DNA of 64,000 nucleotides from DAOULT01 sp964646625 (GTDB taxonomy: Bacteria; Chloroflexota; Anaerolineae; CAZYHC01), in the NCBI GenBank assembly GCA_964646625.1, contig CAZYHC010000024.1, forward strand, positions 1-64,000, read 5' to 3'. The notes beneath the pieces were generated by a model that was not told the origin of the DNA, did no database searches, and was given only the letters and a program-made list of their open reading frames with translations. The position numbers were made by a program, and so were the translations under genes. Shown here piece after piece: positions 8,057 through 16,168 of the stretch (positions are counted from its first letter, which is position 1; every line of letters starts with the position of its first letter).

Positions 8057-8174
8057 GCCACAGAGGGCGCGGAGCACCCAGAGAAAGAATTTAAAGGCTC
8101 TCAGCCCTCGTCCCCGAGGGCGGGGGCTGGGAGCGAGTGTTTTTTCCCTCTGTGCACTCTGTGTCCTCTGTGGC
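8057..8174. repeat. GCCACAGAG...CTCTGTGGC repeat enclosing a hairpin
   Basis: Outer ends GCCACAGAGG (8057) and CCTCTGTGGC (to 8174) are inverted. Inside are further copies of the CTCTGTG unit and an unrelated GC-rich hairpin (8098-8133). It lies between two convergent genes. Same family as 11891, 27481, 40839, 43340 and 45973. Confidence 0.75.
8098..8146 (+). terminator. Intrinsic terminator after the PfkB kinase
   Basis: CTCTCAGCCC pairs with GGGCTGGGAG (outer stem), with an inner CCCTCG/CGAGGG stem, followed by GCGAGTG and six Ts. Confidence 0.75.
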
Positions 8175-8176
8175 TC

Positions 8177-9895
8177 TTATTTGTTGGCCTGGTAGGAGAT
8201 CAGGTAGGGGCCCAGAGCCAGATAATCGACGCAGCCCTGGCGAAAAGTATTGATGGCGTCCTGGGGGGAACAGACGATAGGCTCGCCGTGCATGTTATAA
8301 CTGGTATTGAGCACGATGTAATTGCCCGTCAGGTCGCCCACCTTTTTGATGATCCGCCAGTAGCCAGGGGTGATCTCTTTGCTGACGGTCTGGGGCCGCA
8401 GGGTGTTGTCCACGTGGACGACGGCCGGGAACTCACGGGCGTAACCGTCGGCCACGGTGAAGGTCTCGACCATGAAGGGAGAGCTACATCCCCCGCGCAG
8501 ATATTGGGCGGCGTATTCTTCCAGGATGGAAGGGGCGAAGGGCATAAATTCGTCGCGCCTGAACCGCTCGTTCAGGATATCCTCGATGCCCGGTATAGAG
8601 GGCAAGACCAGGGTAGAGCGATGGCCCAGCGCACGAGGGCCAAACTCCATCCGTCCGGTGAAGCGGGCCACGATCATTCCTCCGGCCACCAGTTCTGCGA
8701 TCCGGGAGTTGATATCCTCGATGCGCTCGGCCCGCAAATTATTCCCGTCGATGGCGGCTTTGATCTCCTGCTCAGAATAGGAGGGCCCCAAAAACACGTC
8801 TTTTAGCTCGTATGGAGGGAAGAGCTGCCCCCGCTTCTTGCCTTCCCGATAGCAAACCTCCAACGCCGCCCCACTGGACAGGCCGCCGTCGGTCATGTTG
8901 GGGAAGACGAAACACCTCTCTACACCGGGCAGCTCGCGCACCATCTGATTCATCTTCACGTTGGAAGCCACCCCGCCGACCAGCACCACGTGGTGAAGGC
9001 CGGTTTTGGCCACGAAGTGCTCCACGATAGTGCGCACTATCTTCTCCAGTTTGTGCTGCACCGCGGCGGAGATATCTTCGCTGCTGTAGCTCTGCCTATA
9101 CTCGTTCCTGATCTTCTTGGCGAAGGTATTGCCCAGCAGGTCCTCGCCCACTACCAGGTCAAAGGTATCCACGTTACGGATGCGCAACACGCTATCTATA
9201 ACGGGGTAGAAAACCCGCGGGTCGCCGTGAGCAGCCAGCCCCATGACCTTGCCCTCGCCACTGAGCTTCTGAAAGCCCAGCCCCAGGGTGACGTTGCTGT
9301 AAAGTTTGCCCAGGGAAGCCCTTTCCGAGGCCCCGGCCAGAAAGGTCAGTTCTCCATCTTTCCCCACAAACGCCGTGCTGGAGTATCCGTCCCCGGAGCC
9401 GTCCAGGGCAAAGATCAGGGCCCGTTCAAAGCCGCTGGTGCGATAACCAGAAGCAGCGTGGGCGCGGTGATGATCGACAAAAAAGACCTTATGCGGCGGG
9501 ATGCCGGCCAGGGCCTTCAGCTTGGAGCATATGATGCGCCGATTGAGAGCGCGTTCCAGCGCGGGGATATGGTCGATATCCCGCAGCGAGTAAATGAGCT
9601 GCCACAGAGCATATTGCAAGCTCCAGTAAAGGCCTATCTTCCTTTGAAATTTGAAGGCGCCGGGCCGCCAGCGGGCAAAAGGAATGGGATCCCGCAGCCC
9701 GGCCACAGCCACGGCGTCGATGTCCGCCCACTCCGTGCCGGTGATGCGCATCACCTCGGCAATGGAGCGATAGGGGAAACCGAACTCGATCTTGTTCCTG
9801 GAAAGCCGCTCCTCCTCGATGGCGGCGATGATCCGTCCATCCTCGACCAGGGAGGCCCCGGCGTTATGCCAATCGTATAAACCTAGAACCTTCAT
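8177..9895 (-). CDS. Carbamoyltransferase, NodU/CmcH/TobZ family
   Basis: 572 aa. The family moves a carbamoyl group from carbamoyl phosphate to a hydroxyl of a sugar or natural product. The N-terminal Kae1-like part has LGLYDWHNAGASLVEDG, AAIEEERLSRNK, FVDHHRAHAASGYRTSGF (metal-binding histidines), ALDGSGDG and VVLVGGVASNVKMN. The C-terminal YrdC-like part has FTGRMEFGPRALGHRS and YIVLNTSYNMHGEPIV. The start is ATG at 9895, preceded by GAGGG; the TTG at 9904 lies in the ribosome-site region. It is the last gene of a minus-strand run arsA-methyltransferase-carbamoyltransferase. The substrate is unknown; a surface glycan is possible given the glycan genes elsewhere. Confidence 0.88.
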   Translation of the reverse strand: MKVLGLYDWHNAGASLVEDGRIIAAIEEERLSRNKIEFGFPYRSIAEVMRITGTEWADIDAVAVAGLRDPIPFARWRPGAFKFQRKIGLYWSLQYALWQLIYSLRDIDHIPALERALNRRIICSKLKALAGIPPHKVFFVDHHRAHAASGYRTSGFERALIFALDGSGDGYSSTAFVGKDGELTFLAGASERASLGKLYSNVTLGLGFQKLSGEGKVMGLAAHGDPRVFYPVIDSVLRIRNVDTFDLVVGEDLLGNTFAKKIRNEYRQSYSSEDISAAVQHKLEKIVRTIVEHFVAKTGLHHVVLVGGVASNVKMNQMVRELPGVERCFVFPNMTDGGLSSGAALEVCYREGKKRGQLFPPYELKDVFLGPSYSEQEIKAAIDGNNLRAERIEDINSRIAELVAGGMIVARFTGRMEFGPRALGHRSTLVLPSIPGIEDILNERFRRDEFMPFAPSILEEYAAQYLRGGCSSPFMVETFTVADGYAREFPAVVHVDNTLRPQTVSKEITPGYWRIIKKVGDLTGNYIVLNTSYNMHGEPIVCSPQDAINTFRQGCVDYLALGPYLISYQANK

Positions 9896-9939
9896 AATAA
9901 ACAACCCTCATAAATCAAGTATAGTTGAAGCACTCCCGA

Positions 9940-10602
9940 TCATTTCTTTATACCTACCATGTCGATCAGAACCGGTGGGAATAGATAGGGATAACCGAAT
10001 ACTGAGGGCAGGAGCCTGAGTTTCCTACACAGGTAAATGAACATACCCGCGAGATAACTATACCGTTTTAGCTCCAATCCTTTATGGATATCCATCTCGG
10101 CGCGGAACATATAGTTATCTATTGGCCCCGATTCACCTATTTTACTGGTAGATATATTGCCGGCGTAAGTGTCGAAATCCAGTTCTGGAAAAAGAATCCT
10201 TATTCCATCTGAGGTGAATCTCCAGTAGTCAGAGGGATATCCATGAATGCGCCAGGAGAAAGGGACGCTGACGAAAAGTACCCCATTATCCGCTAAAAGC
10301 TGCGATATATTGTTGCACATTTTGAAAGGGTCTTTACAATGTTCCAAAACGCTGAGACAGAGCACGGTCTTGAACCTCTTTCCATTTAACTTCTCGTCAA
10401 CGAGGTTAAAATCTAAAGTGAGGTCCAAGACCAAATCAACCCCCTTTCCTTCCTCCATGTCCACACCGACGTACTCGCAGTCAGGGAAAACTGATCGGAA
10501 ATCTGGCGTATTACCATAGTCTTTGCTGCCTACTTCAAGGATTGGGCCTGATACCAGCCTGGCATTTTTCTTAATAAAATTAAGTTGATTTATGCCTCCC
10601 AT
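9940..10602 (-). CDS. Class I SAM-dependent methyltransferase
   Basis: 220 aa. The SAM-binding motif I is ILEVGSKDYGN (about residues 21-31), the acidic strand-2 end is CEYVGVDMEEGKGVD, and motif IV/post-II is VLCLSVLEHCKDP, as in the Methyltransf_11 group. SWRIHGYPSDYWRFTSDGI is typical of methyltransferases found in glycan and secondary-metabolite clusters. Base composition is more AT-rich than its neighbours, which suggests a separate origin. It lies 30 bases after the arsA stop and 44 before the carbamoyltransferase start, so all three may be co-transcribed. Substrate unknown. Confidence 0.8.
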   Translation of the reverse strand: MGGINQLNFIKKNARLVSGPILEVGSKDYGNTPDFRSVFPDCEYVGVDMEEGKGVDLVLDLTLDFNLVDEKLNGKRFKTVLCLSVLEHCKDPFKMCNNISQLLADNGVLFVSVPFSWRIHGYPSDYWRFTSDGIRILFPELDFDTYAGNISTSKIGESGPIDNYMFRAEMDIHKGLELKRYSYLAGMFIYLCRKLRLLPSVFGYPYLFPPVLIDMVGIKK

Positions 10603-10632
10603 GTATGCCTTCCTCAGTAAGCGAGAGAAAAC

Positions 10633-11838
10633 TCAATCCCCAGGGCTGGCTGCTTCGCCGTTCTCCTCGACGAAAGTGACCTTCAGCACCCCGTCCTTCA
10701 GCTTGGCGGCCTGTATCTCCATGCTGATCAGAGCACGGGGTAAGATCACGTTGCGTTTCTGGTTGCCGATGTGGACGATAAGCTCGTCGCCGGAGCGGGT
10801 TAAATCCAGGTGCCCTTTGTCCACGAAAGGTAGAGGCAGGCTCAACAGGTATCCGCCGTCGCATTTCTCTACCGTCTGGGTCTGGCCGATGAAATAGACC
10901 TGGGTAGGGTCCTCCTGGCCGTAGATGCTTTCGGCCATGCGGCGCAACATGTCGAGACCGACCACCTCCTGTTCGAAGAAGGGCACTTTGAGAATGGGCA
11001 GCGGCGAAAAACCCTCTTCCACCATGCGGTGATACTTCTCCTGGATGCCCTTCCAGGAAGCGAGAGGGCCATCTTTCACCTGGTCAGGGATCACGCGGTT
11101 GGAGATGATCAGGTCGGTGGGGTAGCCGTAGAGGTTGAGATAGGTGAAGGCTCGCTGGGCCTCTTTGATAACCATCTTCTCCAGGTTGAGCACCAGCCGC
11201 ACCGACGATTTTTGGGCATCGGACAGCAGGTGATGCATGCGGACCAGTTGCGTGATCAGCTCGGCCACGGCGTCGAACACCTCATCGTCCGGCAGGGGGA
11301 GATCGACCATGGCCTTCAACAGCGGGCGGCCCACCTTCATGGCTGCCCGCTCGACGGGAAAGATCTTCTCCAGATACCAGCGGGCCACGTCCGGGAAGGA
11401 GAGCAATCGCAGGGTGGCTCCGGTGGGGGCGCAATCGATTATGATCACGTCGTAATCGTGATCGTCGTGCATGTGCACAATCTGCAACAGGCTGGCCAGT
11501 TCTTCCATGCCCGGCAAAACGCTGGTCTCCTCGGCTATGAGGCCATCCATGCCCCGCCAGGCCAGCAGACTGGCCATGTATTCCTGGACTTTGCCCCAGT
11601 GCTTTTCCATCTGGTAGAGGACATCGATCTCCTGACCGAACAGGCCGGGGATCACCTCTACGGGTTCGGGCCCCAGCGCCGTGTCAAACGAGTCGGACAG
11701 GCTGTGGGCGGCGTCGGTGCTGAGCACCACGGTGCGATAACCCAGGTCCGCACACCTTAGAGCAGTGGCCGCCGCCACGCTGGTCTTGCCCACCCCGCCC
11801 TTGCCGGTGTAAAGGATAATTCTAACGTCCCTATCCAT
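10633..11838 (-). CDS. ArsA/GET3-family ATPase with C-terminal Hsp20-like domain
   Basis: 401 aa, with one ATPase unit. The deviant Walker A is GKGGVGKTS near residue 10, the A-loop is STDAAHSLSDSFD, the switch region is DVIIIDCAPTGATLRLL, and the C-terminal 80 residues (from about VEKCDGGYLLSLPLP to the end) resemble the ArsA_HSP20 domain with a final LKDGVLKVTFVEE strand. Members either power arsenite pumps or target tail-anchored proteins. No arsenite channel gene is nearby, so a chaperone/targeting role is as likely. The frame is open to a TTG at 11859, but the ATG at 11838 directly precedes the P-loop strand and a GGAGG lies 14 bases upstream. Confidence 0.85.
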   Translation of the reverse strand: MDRDVRIILYTGKGGVGKTSVAAATALRCADLGYRTVVLSTDAAHSLSDSFDTALGPEPVEVIPGLFGQEIDVLYQMEKHWGKVQEYMASLLAWRGMDGLIAEETSVLPGMEELASLLQIVHMHDDHDYDVIIIDCAPTGATLRLLSFPDVARWYLEKIFPVERAAMKVGRPLLKAMVDLPLPDDEVFDAVAELITQLVRMHHLLSDAQKSSVRLVLNLEKMVIKEAQRAFTYLNLYGYPTDLIISNRVIPDQVKDGPLASWKGIQEKYHRMVEEGFSPLPILKVPFFEQEVVGLDMLRRMAESIYGQEDPTQVYFIGQTQTVEKCDGGYLLSLPLPFVDKGHLDLTRSGDELIVHIGNQKRNVILPRALISMEIQAAKLKDGVLKVTFVEENGEAASPGD

Positions 11839-11890
11839 GTTAACGATTGATTCCTCCAATTTCAGTAGTTCACAAAACTATGGTTTCTCA

Positions 11891-11958
11891 GCCACAGAGA
11901 ACACAGAGTTCACAGAGGGAAAAAACCTCTTTCTCTGTGTTCTCCGTGCCCTCTTCGG
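11891..11958. repeat. GCCACAGAG...CTCTGTGGC repeat, intergenic copy
   Basis: It begins GCCACAGAGAACACAGAG and carries the mirrored TCTCTGTGTTCTCCGTGCCCTCT half; the last bases of the right end are altered (TTCGG instead of GTGG). It is nearly identical over about 60 bases to the copy inside the gene at 44580-47315 (45973-46040). Confidence 0.85.
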
Positions 11959-11967
11959 ACTTATGTT

Positions 11968-13674
11968 TCAGTCCGGAATCTGCTCCCGCCTGGCGAAGAC
12001 CCGATAATCGATGTTCGGGAAAGGGTTATCCAGTTCGGCGATGGTGGCTAAAAATTGTCTGTCCCCTTCGCCTACCGCGCCTGAATCGGCGATGGCCGCC
12101 AGCCGGTTGAAGCGGGCCAGATGTTGCTGAAAGCGGCCACTGGCATACTCGTGGGCCTGGCCGGTGCTGATCAGGAAAGGCCAATCGCTGGACTCCAGCA
12201 GGACCAGCTCTCTGGCCGCCTGGTTGAGAATGCCCGGCACGTCACCCTGAGCCTGGGGATAGCGTTCCACCAACTGTTCCATTTTCCATTGGGCCTGCTG
12301 AATCAGGGGCCACATCCATTCCGTTCTGGGGTTCAACCAGGTCCAATGGCCGCCTCCTTCTCCCCAGGAGCTTTCGGGGAGGGAAAAAACCTCCTGTGGG
12401 GGGTGTTCATCCAGGTAATCGCAGGCCGTGGTCAACTTTATCTCTGGATGGTCGTGCAGCGCCCTCAGCACTCCCTGTATCCAGGCGATGCCCTCGAACC
12501 ACCAATGGCCAAAAAGCTCGGTGTCGTAGGCCGAAACGACGATGCCAAACTGACCCGTTTCGAACTGGCAATAGGCCAGCCGATTCCTGACCAGGTTCAC
12601 AAAGTGCTCGACGTGCATCCCCACCTGGTTGAAGGCGTGATGGGGGTCGTAGAAGTCCTTGTAACCCAGATCGACCCGCGCCCCGGTTATGCGCCAGTAT
12701 TGCAGCCCCGAACGGTCGTCCTTACGATGAAACTCGCGGTAGAGGAAGTCGCCGGGATAGCCGTGGCTGGCCGACCAGACCTGGAGGCCGGTGCCCTCGT
12801 CGCGGCCAAAAACGGCCACGTCGGCTGAACGCACGTAATAAGGCCGGAAGGTGGTGCCCTTTTCCACCTGGGGACGATCATCGGACAGGGGCACCCATTG
12901 GCGTTTGGGTATGCCGCCATAGGCCCCAATCACATCCCCCATCACTTTGCCCACCATGCGCCCCCCCTCAATGACGTGCGTATCGGTAAAGAAGTAATCC
13001 AGGTTCAAATCGGCCAGAAACTCCTCCAGGCCCGGTTTGTAGTAGGACACTCCTCCCTCCTCACGCATGTAGGGTGGACGGTAGCCACATTCAGGTAACC
13101 AGACGCCCCGCGGCGCCCGGCCCATGTGCCTGCGATAAGCCTCCACCCCGGTCTTGAGCTGTCCGTAGAGGCTGGAATCGCGGTCTATTAACGGCAGATA
13201 GGCATGGGTGGCGGCGCTGGTGAGGATATCCAGGTTGCCTGCATCCTGCAAGCCCCGAAAGGCCCCTACCGGGTCTCGTCCGTAACGGCCTCGAAAGGAG
13301 CGGACGATATCCTGATACCAGGCCTGGTAGAACTTAGCCAGGTAGAGCAGGTGGTCGTGAGCCGTTTCCCCCTGACCGTAGCGCCTGACATCGTTTTCGA
13401 TCAAGCTCAGACGCTCCTCCAGGTAGAGATCGAAATGGTTCAGAACATCTCCATCGGCCAGTTGTTCCATCAGGATAGGCGTCAGCCCGATGGTCAGCTT
13501 AGGCTCGTAGCCCTCGTCTTTCAACTCGTAGAGGGCATTGAGCAGAGGGATGTACGTCTCCGCTATAGCCTCGTGGATCATCTCTTCGCCGTGAGGCCAG
13601 CGCCCGGCCTTGCGCACGTAAGGCAGATGGCTATGCAGCACAAAAGCAAAAGCTCCCTTCTTCTTCACATTCAT
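11968..13674 (-). CDS. Glycoside hydrolase family 57 1,4-alpha-glucan branching enzyme
   Basis: 568 aa. GH57 enzymes of this size introduce alpha-1,6 branches in glycogen. Visible: FVLHSHLPYVRKAG near residue 10 (catalytic-site histidines), GVWLPECGYRPPY with the nucleophile Glu, VVSAYDTELFGHWWFEG with the acid/base Asp, and the C-terminal helical region SSDWPFLISTGQAHEYA, which is typical of branching enzymes such as that of Thermus. The frame is open to 13962, but the ATG at 13674 has AGGAG eight bases upstream and a promoter immediately before it, so the upstream 96 codons are not coding. Single-gene transcript. Confidence 0.9.
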   Translation of the reverse strand: MNVKKKGAFAFVLHSHLPYVRKAGRWPHGEEMIHEAIAETYIPLLNALYELKDEGYEPKLTIGLTPILMEQLADGDVLNHFDLYLEERLSLIENDVRRYGQGETAHDHLLYLAKFYQAWYQDIVRSFRGRYGRDPVGAFRGLQDAGNLDILTSAATHAYLPLIDRDSSLYGQLKTGVEAYRRHMGRAPRGVWLPECGYRPPYMREEGGVSYYKPGLEEFLADLNLDYFFTDTHVIEGGRMVGKVMGDVIGAYGGIPKRQWVPLSDDRPQVEKGTTFRPYYVRSADVAVFGRDEGTGLQVWSASHGYPGDFLYREFHRKDDRSGLQYWRITGARVDLGYKDFYDPHHAFNQVGMHVEHFVNLVRNRLAYCQFETGQFGIVVSAYDTELFGHWWFEGIAWIQGVLRALHDHPEIKLTTACDYLDEHPPQEVFSLPESSWGEGGGHWTWLNPRTEWMWPLIQQAQWKMEQLVERYPQAQGDVPGILNQAARELVLLESSDWPFLISTGQAHEYASGRFQQHLARFNRLAAIADSGAVGEGDRQFLATIAELDNPFPNIDYRVFARREQIPD

Positions 13675-13738
13675 ACCATTAACTCCTGAGAGCATTAGTG
13701 GCGGTAAACACCTGTGGTACTGATCCGTTGCCTGGTTC

Positions 13739-13767
13739 ATTATACCATCTAACAGTTTCCTTGCCAA
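13739..13767 (-). promoter_or_regulatory. Promoter for the GH57 branching enzyme
   Basis: Minus strand: TTGGCA (13767-13762), 17 bases, TATAAT (13744-13739). The leader to ATG 13674 is about 58 bases. Confidence 0.75.
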
Positions 13768-13783
13768 ACCTGAGCAGGCGCCC

Positions 13784-13812
13784 TTGACTAGATAAACTTT
13801 TGAGTATAAAAT
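13784..13812 (+). promoter_or_regulatory. Promoter for the first liv operon
   Basis: TTGACT (13784-13789), 17 bases, TAAAAT (13807-13812). It gives a long leader (about 170 bases) before livK with a small hairpin at 13894-13909 but no terminator. Confidence 0.7.
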
Positions 13813-13945
13813 ACAGTTACATAGGACGTTGGATTTGGCTCTTTCGTAATGGTGAGAGGGGGTGATACATCGACAAATCAAATTCTGTCGGTCCTGGTCA
13901 GAAGACCAGCAGGTAACTTTTGGAGGTCGGTCATTCACTGGCCTG

Positions 13946-13973
13946 CAATAGTATAGGTACAATAGTATAGGTA
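13946..13973 (+). repeat. 14-bp tandem duplication next to the livK ribosome site
   Basis: CAATAGTATAGGTA occurs twice without a gap (13946-13959, 13960-13973), followed at once by AAGGAGG. The second copy sets the spacing of sequence upstream of the ribosome site. Confidence 0.85.
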
Positions 13974-13988
13974 AAGGAGGAGAGGAAA

Positions 13989-15206
13989 ATGAAAATCAGG
14001 AAAGCATTGCTCCTGACGGTATTTTTATTGGTGGCCCTGTTGCCCATCTGGCCGGCCGCGTATACCACCGCCCAGGAGCCAGAAACCATCAAGATCGGTG
14101 GTCTGTGGCCTCTGACCGGCGAGCTGGCCAAGATGGGCGAGGACGTCAGCAACGGGGTCAAGATGGCCTTCGAGGAGATCAACGAGGCAGGAGGCATCGA
14201 GTCTCTGGGTGGGGCCAAACTGGAGCTGGTGCTGGGCGACAGCCAGGGCAAACCAGACATCGGCATCGGCGAGGTGGAGCGCCTGATCGAGCAGGAAGGG
14301 GTAGCGGCCATGATCGGCTGCTACCAGAGCGCCGTGACCCTGCCCGCCACCCAGGCCGCCGAACGGCTCAAAACCCCCTTTGTGGTCGATATCGCCATCG
14401 CCGACGAGATCACCGAGCGCGATTTCGAGTGGGTGTTCCGCGTGGGCCCCAAAGCCGACTGGTACACCCGCGACCAGGTGCAGTTCGTGCAGGACCTGGC
14501 GGATATGATCGACTACAAGGTGGAGAAAGTGGCCCTGCTCCACGAGGACACCGACTTCGGGGAGTCCTCAGCCAACGGGCAGAAGAAGTGGCTGGAGGAG
14601 GCCGGCATCGAAGTGCTGCTTGAGGTCAGCTATCCCAGCAATGCCGCCGACCTGACCACCGAGGTGTCCAAGGTCAAGGACGCTGGCCCGGACGCCGTGC
14701 TGACCGTCACCTACCTCAACGACGCCGTGCTCATCGCCCAGGCCCGCGAGAAGCTGGGAATGATGGACATTCCCTTTATAGACACGGCAGGGGGGACAAT
14801 CGATCCGGCCTTCGTCGAGCGGCTGGGCGACACGGCCGAGAACATCATGACCGTGGTGGAGTACAGCAAGTACGCCGAGGGAGCGGCCGACCTCAACGAC
14901 CGTTTCCACGAGAAGTACGGCGAGGACATCACGGGCAACAGCGCCAACTCCTACCAGGCCGGTCTGGCGATGGCCGATGCCCTGGAGCGGGCCGGCTCTA
15001 TCGAGAAGGAAGCCATCCGCGATGCTCTGGCGGAGACGGACATCCCCAGTGGGCCGATGATGGTACTGCCCGCCGAGCGGCTGAAGTTTGGCGAGGATGG
15101 GCAGAACCAGTTTGCGCGGTTGTTCATCGTCCAGATTCAGGACGGAGAGCTGATCCCGGTCTGGCCGGCCGAGTTCGCCGCCGCTGAAGTCAAGATAGGA
15201 GAGTGA
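13989..15206 (+). CDS. livK: Branched-chain amino acid ABC transporter substrate-binding protein
   Basis: 405 aa Leu/Ile/Val-type binding protein (periplasmic-binding type I). The N-terminus MKIRKALLLTVFLLVALLP is a signal peptide; no lipobox cysteine follows, with a likely cut after TTAQ. The mature part starts IKIGGLWPLTGELAKMGEDV and contains GVKMAFEEINEAGG, ELVLGDSQGKP, and ALLHEDTDFGESSANG, all usual for this family. The ligand may be an amino acid, amide or aromatic acid; the class is broad. First gene of livKHMGF, behind AAGGAGG; a strong stem-loop after the stop should keep this part of the mRNA abundant. Confidence 0.9.
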   Translation: MKIRKALLLTVFLLVALLPIWPAAYTTAQEPETIKIGGLWPLTGELAKMGEDVSNGVKMAFEEINEAGGIESLGGAKLELVLGDSQGKPDIGIGEVERLIEQEGVAAMIGCYQSAVTLPATQAAERLKTPFVVDIAIADEITERDFEWVFRVGPKADWYTRDQVQFVQDLADMIDYKVEKVALLHEDTDFGESSANGQKKWLEEAGIEVLLEVSYPSNAADLTTEVSKVKDAGPDAVLTVTYLNDAVLIAQAREKLGMMDIPFIDTAGGTIDPAFVERLGDTAENIMTVVEYSKYAEGAADLNDRFHEKYGEDITGNSANSYQAGLAMADALERAGSIEKEAIRDALAETDIPSGPMMVLPAERLKFGEDGQNQFARLFIVQIQDGELIPVWPAEFAAAEVKIGE

Positions 15207-15230
15207 GCGACGCTCCTTTCTCCTGAAAAG

Positions 15231-15262
15231 ATTGGGGAGGCTGTAGGCACAGCCTCCCCAAT
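15231..15262 (+). terminator. Stem-loop between livK and livH
   Basis: ATTGGGGAGGCTGT pairs perfectly with ACAGCCTCCCCAAT around the loop AGGC (14 pairs). Only a weak T content follows, so it may partly terminate or protect the livK mRNA 3' end, giving more binding protein than permease. Confidence 0.75.
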
Positions 15263-15286
15263 ACCTTAATATAGGAGCGAATGACT

Positions 15287-16168
15287 ATGACTATCCCCTC
15301 TATGTCACTTTTGCTTCAAGCTGTGGTCAACGGCCTCCTGATCGGCAGCATTTTCGCCCTGATTGCCGTGGGCCTGACCCTGATCTGGGGAGTGCTGAAG
15401 ATCATCAACTTTGCTCACGGCGAATTCCTGATGATCGGGATGTACATCGCTTATTTCCTGGTCATTAATGTCGGGCTGGACCCTTATCTGACGCTCCTCA
15501 TCACCACCCCGGCTCTTTTCCTCATCGGGGCGGTCATCTTCTTCCTCACCCTGCGGCCGGTGTTGCGGGCTCCCCAGATGAATCAGATCCTTTTGACCGT
15601 AGGTCTCTCTCTGTTTCTGCAAAACCTGGCGCTGGTGCTGTTCAAAGCCGACGTCCTCTTCGCCAAAACGCCCTACCAGAAAATTAACTTCAACGTCGGT
15701 CCTGTGGTAGTTGGTCTGCCTTCCCTGATTGCCTTCGTCGGCTCTATTCTGGCGGCGGTTTTCTTGTGGTGGCTTTTGCACTACACGGACATGGGCCGCG
15801 CCATTCGAGCCGCCTCGCAGAATAGGGACGCCGCCGTGCTGATGGGCATCAACGTCAGGACCACCTACCTGATCGCTTTTGGTCTGGGTTCGGCCTGTCT
15901 GGGGGTGGCCGCGTCGTTGATGGTTTCCTTCTACTACGTCTCGCCTACGGTGGGCCTCTTTTTTGGTCTGGTGGCCTACATAGTGGTGGTGCTAGGCGGG
16001 ATGGGCAACTTCATCGGCGCGCTGGCAGCGGGCCTGATCATTGGTCTCACCGAGGAGGTGGGGAAGGTGATCATGCCTGGGTCGCTCTCCCGCGTTCTGA
16101 CCTACGTCATATTTTTCCTGGTGCTCCTCTTCAAGCCGGAAGGTATCCTGGGGAGGCGGCAACAATGA
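15287..16168 (+). CDS. livH: Branched-chain amino acid ABC transporter permease LivH
   Basis: 293 aa with about eight membrane segments. LLIGSIFALIAVGLTLIWGVLKIINFAHGEFLMIG at the start is the LivH hallmark, and the EAA-like loop MGRAIRAASQNRDAAVLMGINV plus VVVLGGMGNFIGALAAGLIIGL follow. The ATG at 15281 is only 3 bases after AGGAG and the ATG at 15287 is 9 bases after it, so the second is preferred. The stop overlaps the livM start (ATGA). Confidence 0.92.
   Translation: MTIPSMSLLLQAVVNGLLIGSIFALIAVGLTLIWGVLKIINFAHGEFLMIGMYIAYFLVINVGLDPYLTLLITTPALFLIGAVIFFLTLRPVLRAPQMNQILLTVGLSLFLQNLALVLFKADVLFAKTPYQKINFNVGPVVVGLPSLIAFVGSILAAVFLWWLLHYTDMGRAIRAASQNRDAAVLMGINVRTTYLIAFGLGSACLGVAASLMVSFYYVSPTVGLFFGLVAYIVVVLGGMGNFIGALAAGLIIGLTEEVGKVIMPGSLSRVLTYVIFFLVLLFKPEGILGRRQQ

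Larger units (their letters stand above)
13675..13988. other. Divergent intergenic region between GH57 and livK
   Basis: This 314-base gap holds a promoter for each flanking gene (described separately), a hairpin CTGGTC/GACCAG at 13894-13909 in the livK leader, and a 14-base tandem duplication just before the livK ribosome site. The two promoters face away from each other, with their -35 boxes about 17 bases apart, so a shared regulator could act on both. No small gene was found. Confidence 0.7.

Noticed and set aside
13675..13962. 96-residue N-terminal extension of the GH57 enzyme
   Set aside because: It overlaps promoters for both flanking genes; ATG 13674 has AGGAG and directly precedes the catalytic domain.
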